Shown: positions 1 through 5,927 of the stretch, piece after piece
How the letters are laid out: every line of letters starts with the position of its first letter
How positions within the stretch are numbered: position 1 is the stretch's first letter
Source of the DNA: Sneathiella sp.
GTDB taxonomy: Bacteria > Pseudomonadota > Alphaproteobacteria > Sneathiellales > Sneathiellaceae
DNA length: 5,927 bases
Direction: 5' to 3'
Assembly (NCBI GenBank): GCA_002732675.1
Contig: NVRR01000205.1
Location: 1 to 5,927, forward strand
Translations under genes and position numbers: made by a program
Notes under the pieces: model-generated
Told to the model about the DNA's origin: nothing
Databases searched by the model: none
What the model saw: the letters and a program-made list of their open reading frames with translations, nothing else

Positions 1-2994
1 GGAACCAGCTGGTCGGGTCAGATTAAGGCTGTTGGGGAAGAATCAATCTTTACCCTGTTTACAGGCGCAATTGTCGTTGTCAATGAAGGCGGGTCGCAGA
101 CGTTGACGATTGCCAATCAGTCTCTTGTGGTGACGAGTTTTTCTTCCCCGCCGAGCGTTCCCTTTATTTTGACCGGGGAACAGCTTTTTAATATTTATGG
201 GGACGCGTTGAGGCTGACCAATCCTGATTGGTTCGATGACGAAGACAATTTTGATCTGGATAAAATTGCACCCGAAGCAGGCTCACGCCGCGCTGACCAC
301 GGTGGCGGCGCAGGATTCGATGAAGCGGCCGTACAGCTTGAGGCTGGCGGAGTGGATATTGGCGGATTACTCGGCTCTGGTGATTTGCTGGACGGGACGC
401 AGCTCAGTCTGGATAACTTTGAAAGCATCGAAGAGCTGGTTGGAATGGGGCCGCAGACGAAATTGAGTGTCAACGCCATCATTGACCCGGAATCCGGTAA
501 TCTGCAGGCTTTCGAAGTCGTGATCAGTCTCGACCAGCCAGCACAGCAGCCGGTGACAATTACCTATGAAATTCGTCCCGGCACAGCAACTGCCACTGAT
601 ACCGGTCTTCCGGGTGACGTTGACTTTATTGGGAGCGGAACCGGTACGCTGATTATTCCGACTGGGGAGATGTCGGGCAGTTTTTCGGTCGGCGTTGTTG
701 ATGATGATGTTATTGAAGGCCTCGAGGTTTTTATTGTCCAGTTGACGGGCGCGGATTTTGCCGACATCAGTCCGGCATTTAGTTCAGCAGTGGTCGTCAT
801 TCAAGATGACGATATTGGTATTGTATCCCTCGGTAACATAACGGCAGGTGGGGTTGCCGCAAGCGGCAACGTCATATCCGTAAATGAAGATGCGGGGTCT
901 GTCTCTATCGAGTTAGTACTCGATAAAGCCCTTGCACCGGGTGTTGACCTGGATATCGATTACGTCATTACGGGAAGCGCTACTCAAGGCACGGATTATA
1001 CGACCGACGCCGTTCAGACAGCTACTTTTTCCGGTGGCACCACCGGCCTTCAACCTGGCGCCATCGTGTCGATTGTGATCCCGATTGTTGACGACGGTAT
1101 TTTTGAACCAGCGGAAAGCCTGACGATTACGTTGCTGAGTGGATCTAGCAATGTGGTCATTGATGGATCTGTTGGTCCTATTACCATCAATATTGATGAT
1201 GACGAGCTTCCGCTCGGTTTTGAAGAGACAGAGATCGTGTCATTGCAAGAATCCGTGGACGGGGTGGAAGTTGAGAATGCCTCTCTCGGTGTTACAGGCG
1301 GCAGCGGTACATATACAGGCATTTCTTTTGACGCGGTTCAGTCAGATTTTGAAGCGCTTGGCCTGACATCTGGCGGGGTGCCCGTTCTGCTGTCAATTCC
1401 GCAAGCGAACGTACTGGTCGGAACGGTCGGCGGCGAGAGCCTTTTTACGGTTACGCTCAATGCTGACGGCACCTATTCAATGTCCTTGAGCGGTGCGATT
1501 GACCATATCGGCTCAGGCGGGGAACTGCTTTCTCAGATCGGATTTGACCTTGCTTTTACAGCAATTGATGAAAACGGATCGACGGCGGCGGGTGTAATTC
1601 CCGTTGTTATCGTTGACGACGTGCCCATCGCGATGCCGGATGAAATAGAGCTGCTGGCTCCCGAACTGTCCGCCTATGATATCGTTTTTGTCATCGATGT
1701 GTCTGGGTCCATGTTGTCTCTGGTCGCGGGCGGCACAGGAAATCGGATCGATGCTGTAAAGCAGGCATTTTCCAGCGTTCTGGATGAATATGCGGCTATG
1801 TCACGGGCCGTCAATATTAATATTATTGCCTTTGCCAGTGCGTCCAGCGTCGTTTTTTCTGGAATCTCCATTGCAGACGCGCAAGCCTTTATCAATGATC
1901 CGTCAAATCTGGTGCCGGATGGCACGACGAATTACGCTGCGGCGGTTGCAGATGATGCAAATGGGGCGCAGGGCGTCCTTGAAGATAATCTGGCGAATTC
2001 TGATATCTCCGGGTTTAATCAGGTTGTCTATTTCGCCTCTGACGGGGCCCCCAGTACGGGGTCGGGCGTTCCGACCGATGGCGGCAATCAATGGCAGCAA
2101 TTCGTCGACAGCAATGATATCGAAGTTGTCGCTGTTGGCATCGGATCAGGCACGGATACGGTGGAGTTGGCGAACGTCGAAAATTTCGGGGAAGCTCCTA
2201 TTGTGGTCACGGACCCTAACGATCTAGAGGCGACGTTGGTGGGTAATATTCCGGTGGTTGAGGTAGATAATGTCGTGACCTCCGGGTCTATCGATTTACC
2301 GGGGGCCGATGGGGGCACCTTGACGTCGCTTGTTTACGATGCCGTCTCCTATGACGTTCCGCTGAACGGCGATAGTCTGGAAGTAACCACCAATCTGGGA
2401 GGCATGATCAGCATCAATATGCTGGGAGATTACGTTTATACGGCCCCGCAGACGGCGACTCCGGGAACAATTGAGAGTTTTGAGTATTTCCTCACAGATG
2501 GCGATGGTGACGTCAGCAGTGCGGTGCTTTCCATCACCTTTATTGAAAATAATGCGGGCTCCCTGCAGGCATCCTCCGCCTTCGCGCCGCTTGACGGTGC
2601 TGGATTTGATGGCCTTTTTGAAGGGACAGGAGCGGATGATATTTTAATTGGTACCCTTGGCAATGACCTGCTGCAGGGTAATGGCGGCAATGATACTCTG
2701 ACAGGCGGTGAGGGGGCGGACAGTTTCGTGTTCACGGCAGAGGACGCAGGCCTCGTTCATATCACTGATTTTGATTTGGATCAGGACACCATTGATCTTG
2801 ACCAGATATTTGACAGCATTGGCCTCACTCTGGAGCAACAGGCGGGTGCCCTAACGGTATCGGAAATAAACGGGATGGCGGCGCTGACCATTGCGGGCGC
2901 CGAACCGTTGACTATTTTCTTCGATAATTTTATCAGTCCAGATCAGCAGGTCATTAATGACATCGCTAATAGTTTGCGCGGGGACGAATCCTAA
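1..2994 (+). CDS. Large type I-secreted RTX surface protein with FecR-like, Calx-beta and vWA domains (5' end outside window)
   Basis: The reading frame is open from base 1. The TTG at 103 lies inside a domain and is not the likely start, so the gene is truncated by the window edge. Visible residues number 997. Domains (visible numbering): residues 1-45 resemble the end of a FecR domain (GTSW, then FTGAIVVV and LTIANQS); 46-150 is an acidic Gly-rich linker; about 155-271 and 272-402 are two Calx-beta domains, each ending in a DDD run; about 405-543 resembles a T1SS-143 domain (LNADGTYSMSLSGAIDHI, ending VDDVP); about 558-750 is a von Willebrand A domain with a complete MIDAS (D566, S568, S570; T642/T643; D681); about 751-850 is cadherin/VCBS-like (GDYVYTAP, DGDGDVSS); 875-910 is four RTX nonapeptides; 911-997 is a type I secretion C-terminal region. 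It has no cysteine and very few lysines, as is usual for such secreted calcium-binding proteins. It was probably exported by a TolC-linked ABC exporter and acts at the cell surface in adhesion or biofilm; the ligand is unknown. Confidence 0.9.
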   Translation, partial: GTSWSGQIKAVGEESIFTLFTGAIVVVNEGGSQTLTIANQSLVVTSFSSPPSVPFILTGEQLFNIYGDALRLTNPDWFDDEDNFDLDKIAPEAGSRRADHGGGAGFDEAAVQLEAGGVDIGGLLGSGDLLDGTQLSLDNFESIEELVGMGPQTKLSVNAIIDPESGNLQAFEVVISLDQPAQQPVTITYEIRPGTATATDTGLPGDVDFIGSGTGTLIIPTGEMSGSFSVGVVDDDVIEGLEVFIVQLTGADFADISPAFSSAVVVIQDDDIGIVSLGNITAGGVAASGNVISVNEDAGSVSIELVLDKALAPGVDLDIDYVITGSATQGTDYTTDAVQTATFSGGTTGLQPGAIVSIVIPIVDDGIFEPAESLTITLLSGSSNVVIDGSVGPITINIDDDELPLGFEETEIVSLQESVDGVEVENASLGVTGGSGTYTGISFDAVQSDFEALGLTSGGVPVLLSIPQANVLVGTVGGESLFTVTLNADGTYSMSLSGAIDHIGSGGELLSQIGFDLAFTAIDENGSTAAGVIPVVIVDDVPIAMPDEIELLAPELSAYDIVFVIDVSGSMLSLVAGGTGNRIDAVKQAFSSVLDEYAAMSRAVNINIIAFASASSVVFSGISIADAQAFINDPSNLVPDGTTNYAAAVADDANGAQGVLEDNLANSDISGFNQVVYFASDGAPSTGSGVPTDGGNQWQQFVDSNDIEVVAVGIGSGTDTVELANVENFGEAPIVVTDPNDLEATLVGNIPVVEVDNVVTSGSIDLPGADGGTLTSLVYDAVSYDVPLNGDSLEVTTNLGGMISINMLGDYVYTAPQTATPGTIESFEYFLTDGDGDVSSAVLSITFIENNAGSLQASSAFAPLDGAGFDGLFEGTGADDILIGTLGNDLLQGNGGNDTLTGGEGADSFVFTAEDAGLVHITDFDLDQDTIDLDQIFDSIGLTLEQQAGALTVSEINGMAALTIAGAEPLTIFFDNFISPDQQVINDIANSLRGDES
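2623..2730 (+). repeat. Four tandem RTX nonapeptide repeats
   Basis: Four consecutive nine-codon units (2623-2649, 2650-2676, 2677-2703, 2704-2730) encode GTGADDILI, GTLGNDLLQ, GNGGNDTLT and GGEGADSFV. They fit the RTX pattern GGxGxDxUx, where U is a large hydrophobic residue. Such units fold into a calcium-bound parallel beta roll after export by type I secretion. The array is short, and the gene relies on the roughly 87 residues that follow (911-997) for the secretion signal. The nucleotide copies have diverged, so this is a protein-level repeat. Confidence 0.9.
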
Positions 2995-3004
2995 GAGCCG
3001 GAAT

Positions 3005-3841
3005 TTATCCTTTTTCGCGTTTGCGAACTTTGAGTTCGTTGATTTTCCGCTTTTCCCAGTCTTTCAAGTTGGGGCCTTTGCCGAAAATCCGAATGGCGCG
3101 CAAGCCCAGGGCAAAGGCAAAGCCCATGGTCGGCCATAGGAACCACCAGTAACCAGGCGATGTCCACATATTGATGACGAATAAAAGCAGGATGATCGCG
3201 CCGAACATCATCGCCTGACGGTAAAACCCGGCTTGCCGCTTCACAATCGCCCGAATTTCCGCATCATCCTCATCTGTTTCTGTCGCTGCTTTGGCTGTCG
3301 ACAGATTTTGAGGTTCATCTGTCAGAGACAGCGCGTAAACGGCGACAGGTTCGGCAATATTCTTGACCGTCTTGTTTCCCAAAAATTCGAAGGAGCGGGG
3401 GAGCTTGTTCTTTACTTGGTCAAACACGGAACCGGAGATACATATGCCGCCGACTGGTGCAAGCGCCTCAAGGCGGGAGGCGACATTGACCCCTTCGCCA
3501 AAGATGTCATCTCCTTCGATAATCACATCGCCCAGATTAAGCCCCACCCGAAAGAGCATCTTGTCATCGGATGGGATATTTTTGTTGTCTTCATTGATAC
3601 TATTCTGAAATTCGACGGCGCATTGCACGGCGTTTACGACGCTGGCAAAATCCGCGACGATGCCATCTCCCGTCATATTCACAAGGCGCCCGCTATATTG
3701 TGCCAGAAAATCGCTGAAAATCCTGCGGGTCTCCTTCAACCGATCAAGGGTCCTGCTTTCATCACCATTCATCAGACGGCTATACCCGGCGATATCGGCG
3801 CAGAGGATGGTGGTTAGTTTTCTGTCCTGTCGGGAGTTCAT
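3005..3841 (-). CDS. Class III adenylate/guanylate cyclase with C-terminal 2TM membrane domain
   Basis: The 278-residue protein starts with a class III nucleotide cyclase catalytic domain (about residues 8-170). It should make cAMP (or cGMP) from the nucleoside triphosphate in the cytoplasm. Metal-binding aspartates are D16 (CADIAGYS) and D59 (TGDG). Transition-state residues N119 and R123 lie in GEGVNVASRLE, and D112 matches the purine-specifying aspartate. The usual partner lysine, four residues before the second metal aspartate, is N55. After an acidic linker (172-195), residues 196-262 match the 2TM domain: KRQAGFYRQ, two hydrophobic helices (about 210-227 and 231-250) and a basic tail. 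The catalytic domain is therefore N-terminal and the membrane hairpin C-terminal, with both ends cytoplasmic by inference. The ATG at 3841 lies 11 bp after the upstream gene's stop, and its AGGA Shine-Dalgarno overlaps that stop, suggesting translational coupling. The signal sensed is unknown. Confidence 0.88.
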   Translation of the reverse strand: MNSRQDRKLTTILCADIAGYSRLMNGDESRTLDRLKETRRIFSDFLAQYSGRLVNMTGDGIVADFASVVNAVQCAVEFQNSINEDNKNIPSDDKMLFRVGLNLGDVIIEGDDIFGEGVNVASRLEALAPVGGICISGSVFDQVKNKLPRSFEFLGNKTVKNIAEPVAVYALSLTDEPQNLSTAKAATETDEDDAEIRAIVKRQAGFYRQAMMFGAIILLLFVINMWTSPGYWWFLWPTMGFAFALGLRAIRIFGKGPNLKDWEKRKINELKVRKREKG

Positions 3842-3852
3842 TGAACGGTGTC

Positions 3853-4188
3853 CTAGTGGTCAGAGGCTGTTAGGAATTTATCCTCGAGGCCTGTCGAAAA
3901 AGCCAGCCCTTCCGGTGTCAGGACAATTTCTTCTTGCCAGCTATCGCGGACAAAGCCCTTGCGGGCCAGCGCCACCCAAACGGCGGGATTGTTCAGGCCA
4001 CTGGCATCCTTGGCAGAGAGCACAAATCCGCCCACATGCATATGATTGCCGTGGGCATGAGGCAGCTGGGTGATGCGAGTATCGTCTGACCCTTCAACCG
4101 CCGATGAACTTTGGCTGTCTTTCGCGAGAAGCTGCAGGAGAACGAGTGTCTTACTCTGCAGGGGATTCAGTTTCGGTTGTTTTGTCAT
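3853..4188 (-). CDS. Conserved hypothetical protein with HAHGNHMH motif
   Basis: I recognise this only as a small conserved alphaproteobacterial protein of unknown function. The ATG at 4188 gives 111 residues and has AAGG five bases upstream. An in-frame ATG at 4203 would add MFKVL but has no ribosome-binding site. Residues 7-22 (LNPLQSKTLVLLQLLA) look like an amphipathic helix. A Ser/Asp-rich stretch follows, then LPHAHGNHMHVG at 42-53, KDASGLNNPAVWVALARKG at 60-78 and LTPEGLAF at 90-97, ending in SDH. The last two blocks resemble a winged-helix or helix-turn-helix fold with a C-terminal beta hairpin. The spacing of H44, H46, H49 and H51 could bind a metal, but both ideas are inference. It lies 32 bp after the dehalogenase stop and 11 bp before the cyclase, so it is most likely co-transcribed with both. 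There is no signal peptide or membrane segment. Confidence 0.75.
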   Translation of the reverse strand: MTKQPKLNPLQSKTLVLLQLLAKDSQSSSAVEGSDDTRITQLPHAHGNHMHVGGFVLSAKDASGLNNPAVWVALARKGFVRDSWQEEIVLTPEGLAFSTGLEDKFLTASDH

Positions 4189-4220
4189 GAGTACCTTGAA
4201 CATAGGTTATAGTCGGGACC

Positions 4221-5099
4221 CTATATTTTAGCAGTAAAGTCGGCGACAGCTTTGCCGATTTCATCGGGACTGTCTTCTTGAATAAAATGCAGGCCCTTCA
4301 CGGTAACCTCGGTCTGGTTTGGCCAGGTGCGGCAAAAATCCCGCTGTGGACCGATCAGGATGGACCCGGGATCCGCATTGATGAAAAGTTTTGGAATATC
4401 CGATTGCGCTAACCAGGCTGAATAAGCATCGACGATTTCGACGACGTCCTCTGGCTCTCCCGCAATGGGGATCTGTCTTGGCCAGGTCAGAGTTGGACGG
4501 CGATCTTCGCCTGGTTTTCTGAACGGGCGGGAATATTCGCGTTGCTCCGCCTCATCCAGAGGGCGGATGATGGAGCCAGGTAGGACCCGTTCGACAAAGA
4601 TATTTTTCTCCAGAATAAGCTCTTCCCCAGCCGGACTTCTGAACCCTTGAAAAATCTTGCGCGCCGCCTCGGGCCAGTGATCCCAGCTTTCAACCGAGCG
4701 GACAATGGCCTCCATATAGGCAATGCCCTTCACGGCATCCTGGTTTTGATAGGCCCAATCGAAGCCGAGCGCCGACCCCCAGTCATGAATGACGAGGGTG
4801 ACGTTCTGCTCTACTTCCAGATAGGCCAGCAGATCATGAAGGAAATTCCGATGTTCCTTGAAAGTATAGCTCTCGGCAGTGCTGTCCGGTAGTTTCTCGG
4901 AATCTCCCATCCCGATCAGATCCGGTGCGATCAGTCGCCCGCGGCCCTCAAGATGAGGCATGACATTCCGCCATAGATAGGACGATGTTGGATTGCCGTG
5001 GAGGAAAACAATCGGATCGCCCTCTCCCTCCTCGATATAGGCCATTTTCAGGCCACGGATAGTCGCAGATTTTTTCTTATATTTTGTTGCCGCTGTCAT
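4221..5099 (-). CDS. dhaA: Haloalkane dehalogenase, LinB/DhaA-like (HLD-II subfamily)
   Basis: This cytoplasmic alpha/beta-hydrolase cleaves carbon-halogen bonds hydrolytically, giving an alcohol, halide and a proton. The ATG at 5099 gives 292 residues, the normal length for the family. A TTG-initiated extension to 5174 is unlikely because it reads through the promoter. The complete HLD-II pentad is visible: nucleophile D106 with halide-binding W107 (HDWGSALGF), second halide ligand N36 (HGNPTSS), acid E130 (YMEAI) and base H271 ([14 protein letters not shown]). From memory the sequence is very close to LinB of Sphingobium, sharing blocks such as [22 protein letters not shown] and [11 protein letters not shown], so LinB-like activity is plausible. 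LinB also hydrolyses hexachlorocyclohexane intermediates, but nothing else here points to a lindane pathway. The cap region (about 131-215) carries substrate specificity and differs from LinB at 133-146. It is the first gene of an apparent operon with the hypothetical protein and the cyclase. The Shine-Dalgarno is weak (AAGAGA, about nine bases upstream). Confidence 0.93.
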   Translation of the reverse strand: MTAATKYKKKSATIRGLKMAYIEEGEGDPIVFLHGNPTSSYLWRNVMPHLEGRGRLIAPDLIGMGDSEKLPDSTAESYTFKEHRNFLHDLLAYLEVEQNVTLVIHDWGSALGFDWAYQNQDAVKGIAYMEAIVRSVESWDHWPEAARKIFQGFRSPAGEELILEKNIFVERVLPGSIIRPLDEAEQREYSRPFRKPGEDRRPTLTWPRQIPIAGEPEDVVEIVDAYSAWLAQSDIPKLFINADPGSILIGPQRDFCRTWPNQTEVTVKGLHFIQEDSPDEIGKAVADFTAKI

Positions 5100-5144
5100 G
5101 ATATATCGTCTCTTTTCGATTGGTGCGCCTTTTCCCTGAACCGG

Positions 5145-5174
5145 ATCATAACGCGAGAGACAGTGATTGCACAA
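5145..5174 (-). promoter_or_regulatory. Putative sigma-70 promoter of the dehalogenase operon
   Basis: On the minus strand a TTGTGC -35 box (5169-5174) is separated by 18 bp from a TATGAT -10 box (5145-5150; five of six matches to TATAAT). This places the transcription start near 5138 and gives an untranslated leader of about 40 bases before the ATG at 5099. The -35 box matches at only three of six positions. No operator-like repeat is evident around it. Confidence 0.45.
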
Positions 5175-5199
5175 TACTAGAAGAGGCTAGGCCGTAAAG

Positions 5200-5358
5200 T
5201 CAGGACAGCTTTGGTTTGACATTCCGCTGATAAGAAGTAACGACCTTTTTGACATCGTCCACTGTCAGTCCGTCCCGTTTGAGTACAGCCAGAATCACAG
5301 GATCGGACAGTAGATCCGATAAGGCGGGCTCAATGTGTTTCTCTATGGCGGATGCCAT
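5200..5358 (-). CDS. Small 52-residue protein with very strong ribosome-binding site
   Basis: The gene is below the usual ORF length cut-off but well supported. The ATG at 5358 is preceded by AAAGGAGGT (5363-5371), a near-perfect Shine-Dalgarno with four bases of spacing. The frame runs 52 codons to TGA at 5200. The protein starts MASAIEKHIEP, continues LSDLLSDPVILAVLKRDGL (residues 13-31) and VDDVKKVVTSYQ (33-44), and ends basic (KPKLS). It looks like a compact two- or three-helix cytoplasmic protein with no signal peptide or membrane segment. The pattern LLxDPVxxxxxxxDGL recalls short uncharacterised alphaproteobacterial proteins with a similar core, but I cannot name a family. The gene stops about 25 bp before the -35 box of the dehalogenase promoter, and 127 bp separate it from DUF4169, so it is probably its own transcription unit. 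I saw no convincing promoter for it. Confidence 0.72.
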   Translation of the reverse strand: MASAIEKHIEPALSDLLSDPVILAVLKRDGLTVDDVKKVVTSYQRNVKPKLS

Positions 5359-5362
5359 GTCT

Positions 5363-5371
5363 ACCTCCTTT
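5363..5371 (-). promoter_or_regulatory. Near-perfect Shine-Dalgarno of the 52-residue gene
   Basis: Read on the minus strand this is AAAGGAGGT, complementary to the 3' end of 16S rRNA, four bases before the ATG at 5358. It is the strongest ribosome-binding site in the window and is the main evidence that the short frame is translated. Confidence 0.8.
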
Positions 5372-5485
5372 GCGGGCTATCGGGTTATTAAAACGATGGC
5401 ATCTATCTAAAAGAAAGCTGAGTCAGATATGTGACAGCAACCGTACCTTTTTAAGAAAAAAAAGTGAAGAAAGCGCTAACGACCG

Positions 5486-5689
5486 CTAATTTCCCTCATC
5501 ATCGCCTTCATGTTTGAGTGTCAATTTTTTGTGGTCCAACTCGCTGTCCTTTTTACTGCGCTGCTGATCTTCTGCGTTTTTTGCCGCCTTTGAGCGACCA
5601 AAGCGGGCGCGATTATGACGGGCCTTGGCGTCGGCGCCTTTCCGGTCCTTTTGCTTACGAAACTGGTTTAAATTGACAACGTCACCCAT
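5486..5689 (-). CDS. DUF4169 family protein
   Basis: This is a small, highly charged protein of unknown function. The family begins with a conserved VNL-x-x-xRK block followed by NRxxFGRxK. Here these are VVNLNQFRK (residues 4-12) and NRARFGRSK (26-34), after which the protein becomes Lys/Asp/Glu-rich and probably helical or disordered. The start at 5689 (67 residues) is preferred: AAAGGA lies about 11 bases upstream and the protein then opens with MGDVVNL, as in relatives. An in-frame ATG at 5701 overlaps that Shine-Dalgarno. The neighbour upstream in transcription is an RHH_4 protein, 84 bp away. From general knowledge these two families are often adjacent in alphaproteobacterial genomes, and this is the best taxonomic clue here. 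The role is not known; nucleic acid binding is possible from its basic charge but unproven. Confidence 0.85.
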   Translation of the reverse strand: MGDVVNLNQFRKQKDRKGADAKARHNRARFGRSKAAKNAEDQQRSKKDSELDHKKLTLKHEGDDEGN

Positions 5690-5739
5690 GTTTATCGTCA
5701 TCCTTTGGTACAGCTTTTACGCTTATCCTTATATAGGGT

Positions 5740-5750
5740 CCAGAGTCTGG
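5740..5750. promoter_or_regulatory. Short perfect palindrome upstream of the DUF4169 gene
   Basis: CCAGAGTCTGG is an inverted repeat with 5-bp arms around one central base. On the minus strand it lies about 4 bp upstream of a TATATA box (5730-5735) that could be the -10 element of a DUF4169 promoter. No good -35 hexamer is visible at the right distance. The position, between the RHH_4 and DUF4169 genes, would suit an operator, but a palindrome this short may be chance. Confidence 0.25.
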
Positions 5751-5773
5751 TTTCCTATACAAAAATGAGAGAG

Positions 5774-5927
5774 TTATTGTACGGGCGGCATTTTCTCCAG
5801 CAAATCTTCCAGTACATATAGGCGGATAGCGCTGGAAAGATTTCCGGACCGGCCTGTGTCGATATCGGTGATAAGTCGATTGATACTGACACTTTTATGT
5901 TCTGCTATGCCTTTCAACAAGTCCCAG
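5774..5927 (-). CDS. Ribbon-helix-helix domain protein, RHH_4 family (partial, C-terminal part)
   Basis: The window edge cuts the gene; 50 codons plus a TAA stop at 5774 are visible. The peptide opens WDLLKGIAEHKSVSINRL, continues ITDIDTGRSGNLSSAIRLYV (residues 19-38) and ends LEDLLEKMPPVQ. This matches the second half of the RHH_4 domain, whose hallmark is a Trp-containing first helix (xxFWxxLxxIA), a short loop, and then a conserved NLSSAxRxxVL helix. The DNA-contacting N-terminal strand, usually with an SIRLE-like sequence, lies outside the window. The family is annotated as a putative DNA-binding protein of unknown target. It is upstream of, and in the same direction as, the DUF4169 gene and may be co-transcribed with it. 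Confidence 0.85.
   Translation of the reverse strand, partial: WDLLKGIAEHKSVSINRLITDIDTGRSGNLSSAIRLYVLEDLLEKMPPVQ

Noticed and set aside
1784..2227. A 147-codon frame overlapping the vWA region
   Set aside because: It lies in another frame of the RTX gene, whose vWA motifs are intact, and shows no domain or ribosome-binding site.
103..2994. Starting the RTX gene at the TTG at 103
   Set aside because: The frame is open back to base 1 and the 34 upstream codons continue the same FecR-like domain, so the true start is outside the window.
2994..3020. GGA-ATTTA-TCC followed by five T as a terminator of the RTX gene
   Set aside because: A three-base stem is too weak, and the T run lies within cyclase codons.
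3233..3817. Plus-strand open frame of 194 codons opposite the cyclase
   Set aside because: It is antisense to a well-supported class III cyclase and its translation has no recognisable domain; it is a shadow frame.
4216..4226. An 11-bp sequence GGACCCTATAT shared in inverted orientation with 5731-5741
   Set aside because: Several 11-bp matches are expected by chance in a window of this size, and the first copy lies mostly within the 3' end of the dehalogenase gene.
5100..5174. N-terminal extension of the dehalogenase from a TTG at 5174
   Set aside because: The extension reads through a plausible promoter, starts at a rare codon, and makes the protein longer than the family; the ATG at 5099 gives the normal length.
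5452..5487. Possible terminator after DUF4169: weak AGCG/CGCT hairpin and a run of eight T on the minus strand
   Set aside because: The stem is only 4 bp with an 8-base loop and overlaps the stop codon, and the T run starts several bases beyond it; not a convincing intrinsic terminator.

Overview
The window looks like a chromosomal segment of a moderately GC-rich (about 50%) alphaproteobacterium. The best lineage clues are a DUF4169 protein next to an RHH_4 ribbon-helix-helix protein, a pairing I know mainly from Alphaproteobacteria, and a Rhizobium-type class III cyclase. A marine or environmental genus such as Sneathiella or a relative is possible, but the genus cannot be fixed from sequence alone.

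Left half (1-2994, + strand): the 3' part of one very large, cysteine-free, acidic gene for a type I-secreted RTX surface protein. The frame is open from base 1, so the N-terminus lies outside the window. Visible domains in order are the end of a FecR-like domain, an acidic linker, two Calx-beta domains, a T1SS-143-type domain, a von Willebrand A domain with an intact MIDAS, a cadherin/VCBS-like domain, four RTX nonapeptides and a C-terminal type I secretion signal region.

Middle (3005-5174, - strand): it converges on the RTX gene with only 10 bp between the stop codons. It reads as a three-gene leftward operon with a plausible promoter at 5145-5174. The order is a LinB/DhaA-like haloalkane dehalogenase with a complete catalytic pentad, a conserved hypothetical protein with an HAHGNHMH motif, and a class III nucleotide cyclase carrying a C-terminal two-helix membrane domain (2TM type). 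The gaps are 32 and 11 bp, and the cyclase ribosome-binding site overlaps the stop codon of the gene before it.

Right end (5200-5927, - strand): a 52-codon gene with a near-perfect Shine-Dalgarno, too short for common ORF cut-offs; a DUF4169 protein; and the C-terminal 50 residues of an RHH_4 protein cut by the window edge. The gaps here (5100-5199, 5359-5485, 5690-5773) hold the operon promoter, an A/T-rich stretch with no clear signal, and a short perfect palindrome with a TATATA box. I saw no tRNA, rRNA, CRISPR array, insertion sequence or prophage signal.

The most notable points are the FecR-vWA-RTX architecture, the reversed domain order and altered purine-specificity residue of the cyclase, its apparent operon with a dehalogenase, and the small strong-RBS gene. 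None of these is clearly a new multi-gene system.
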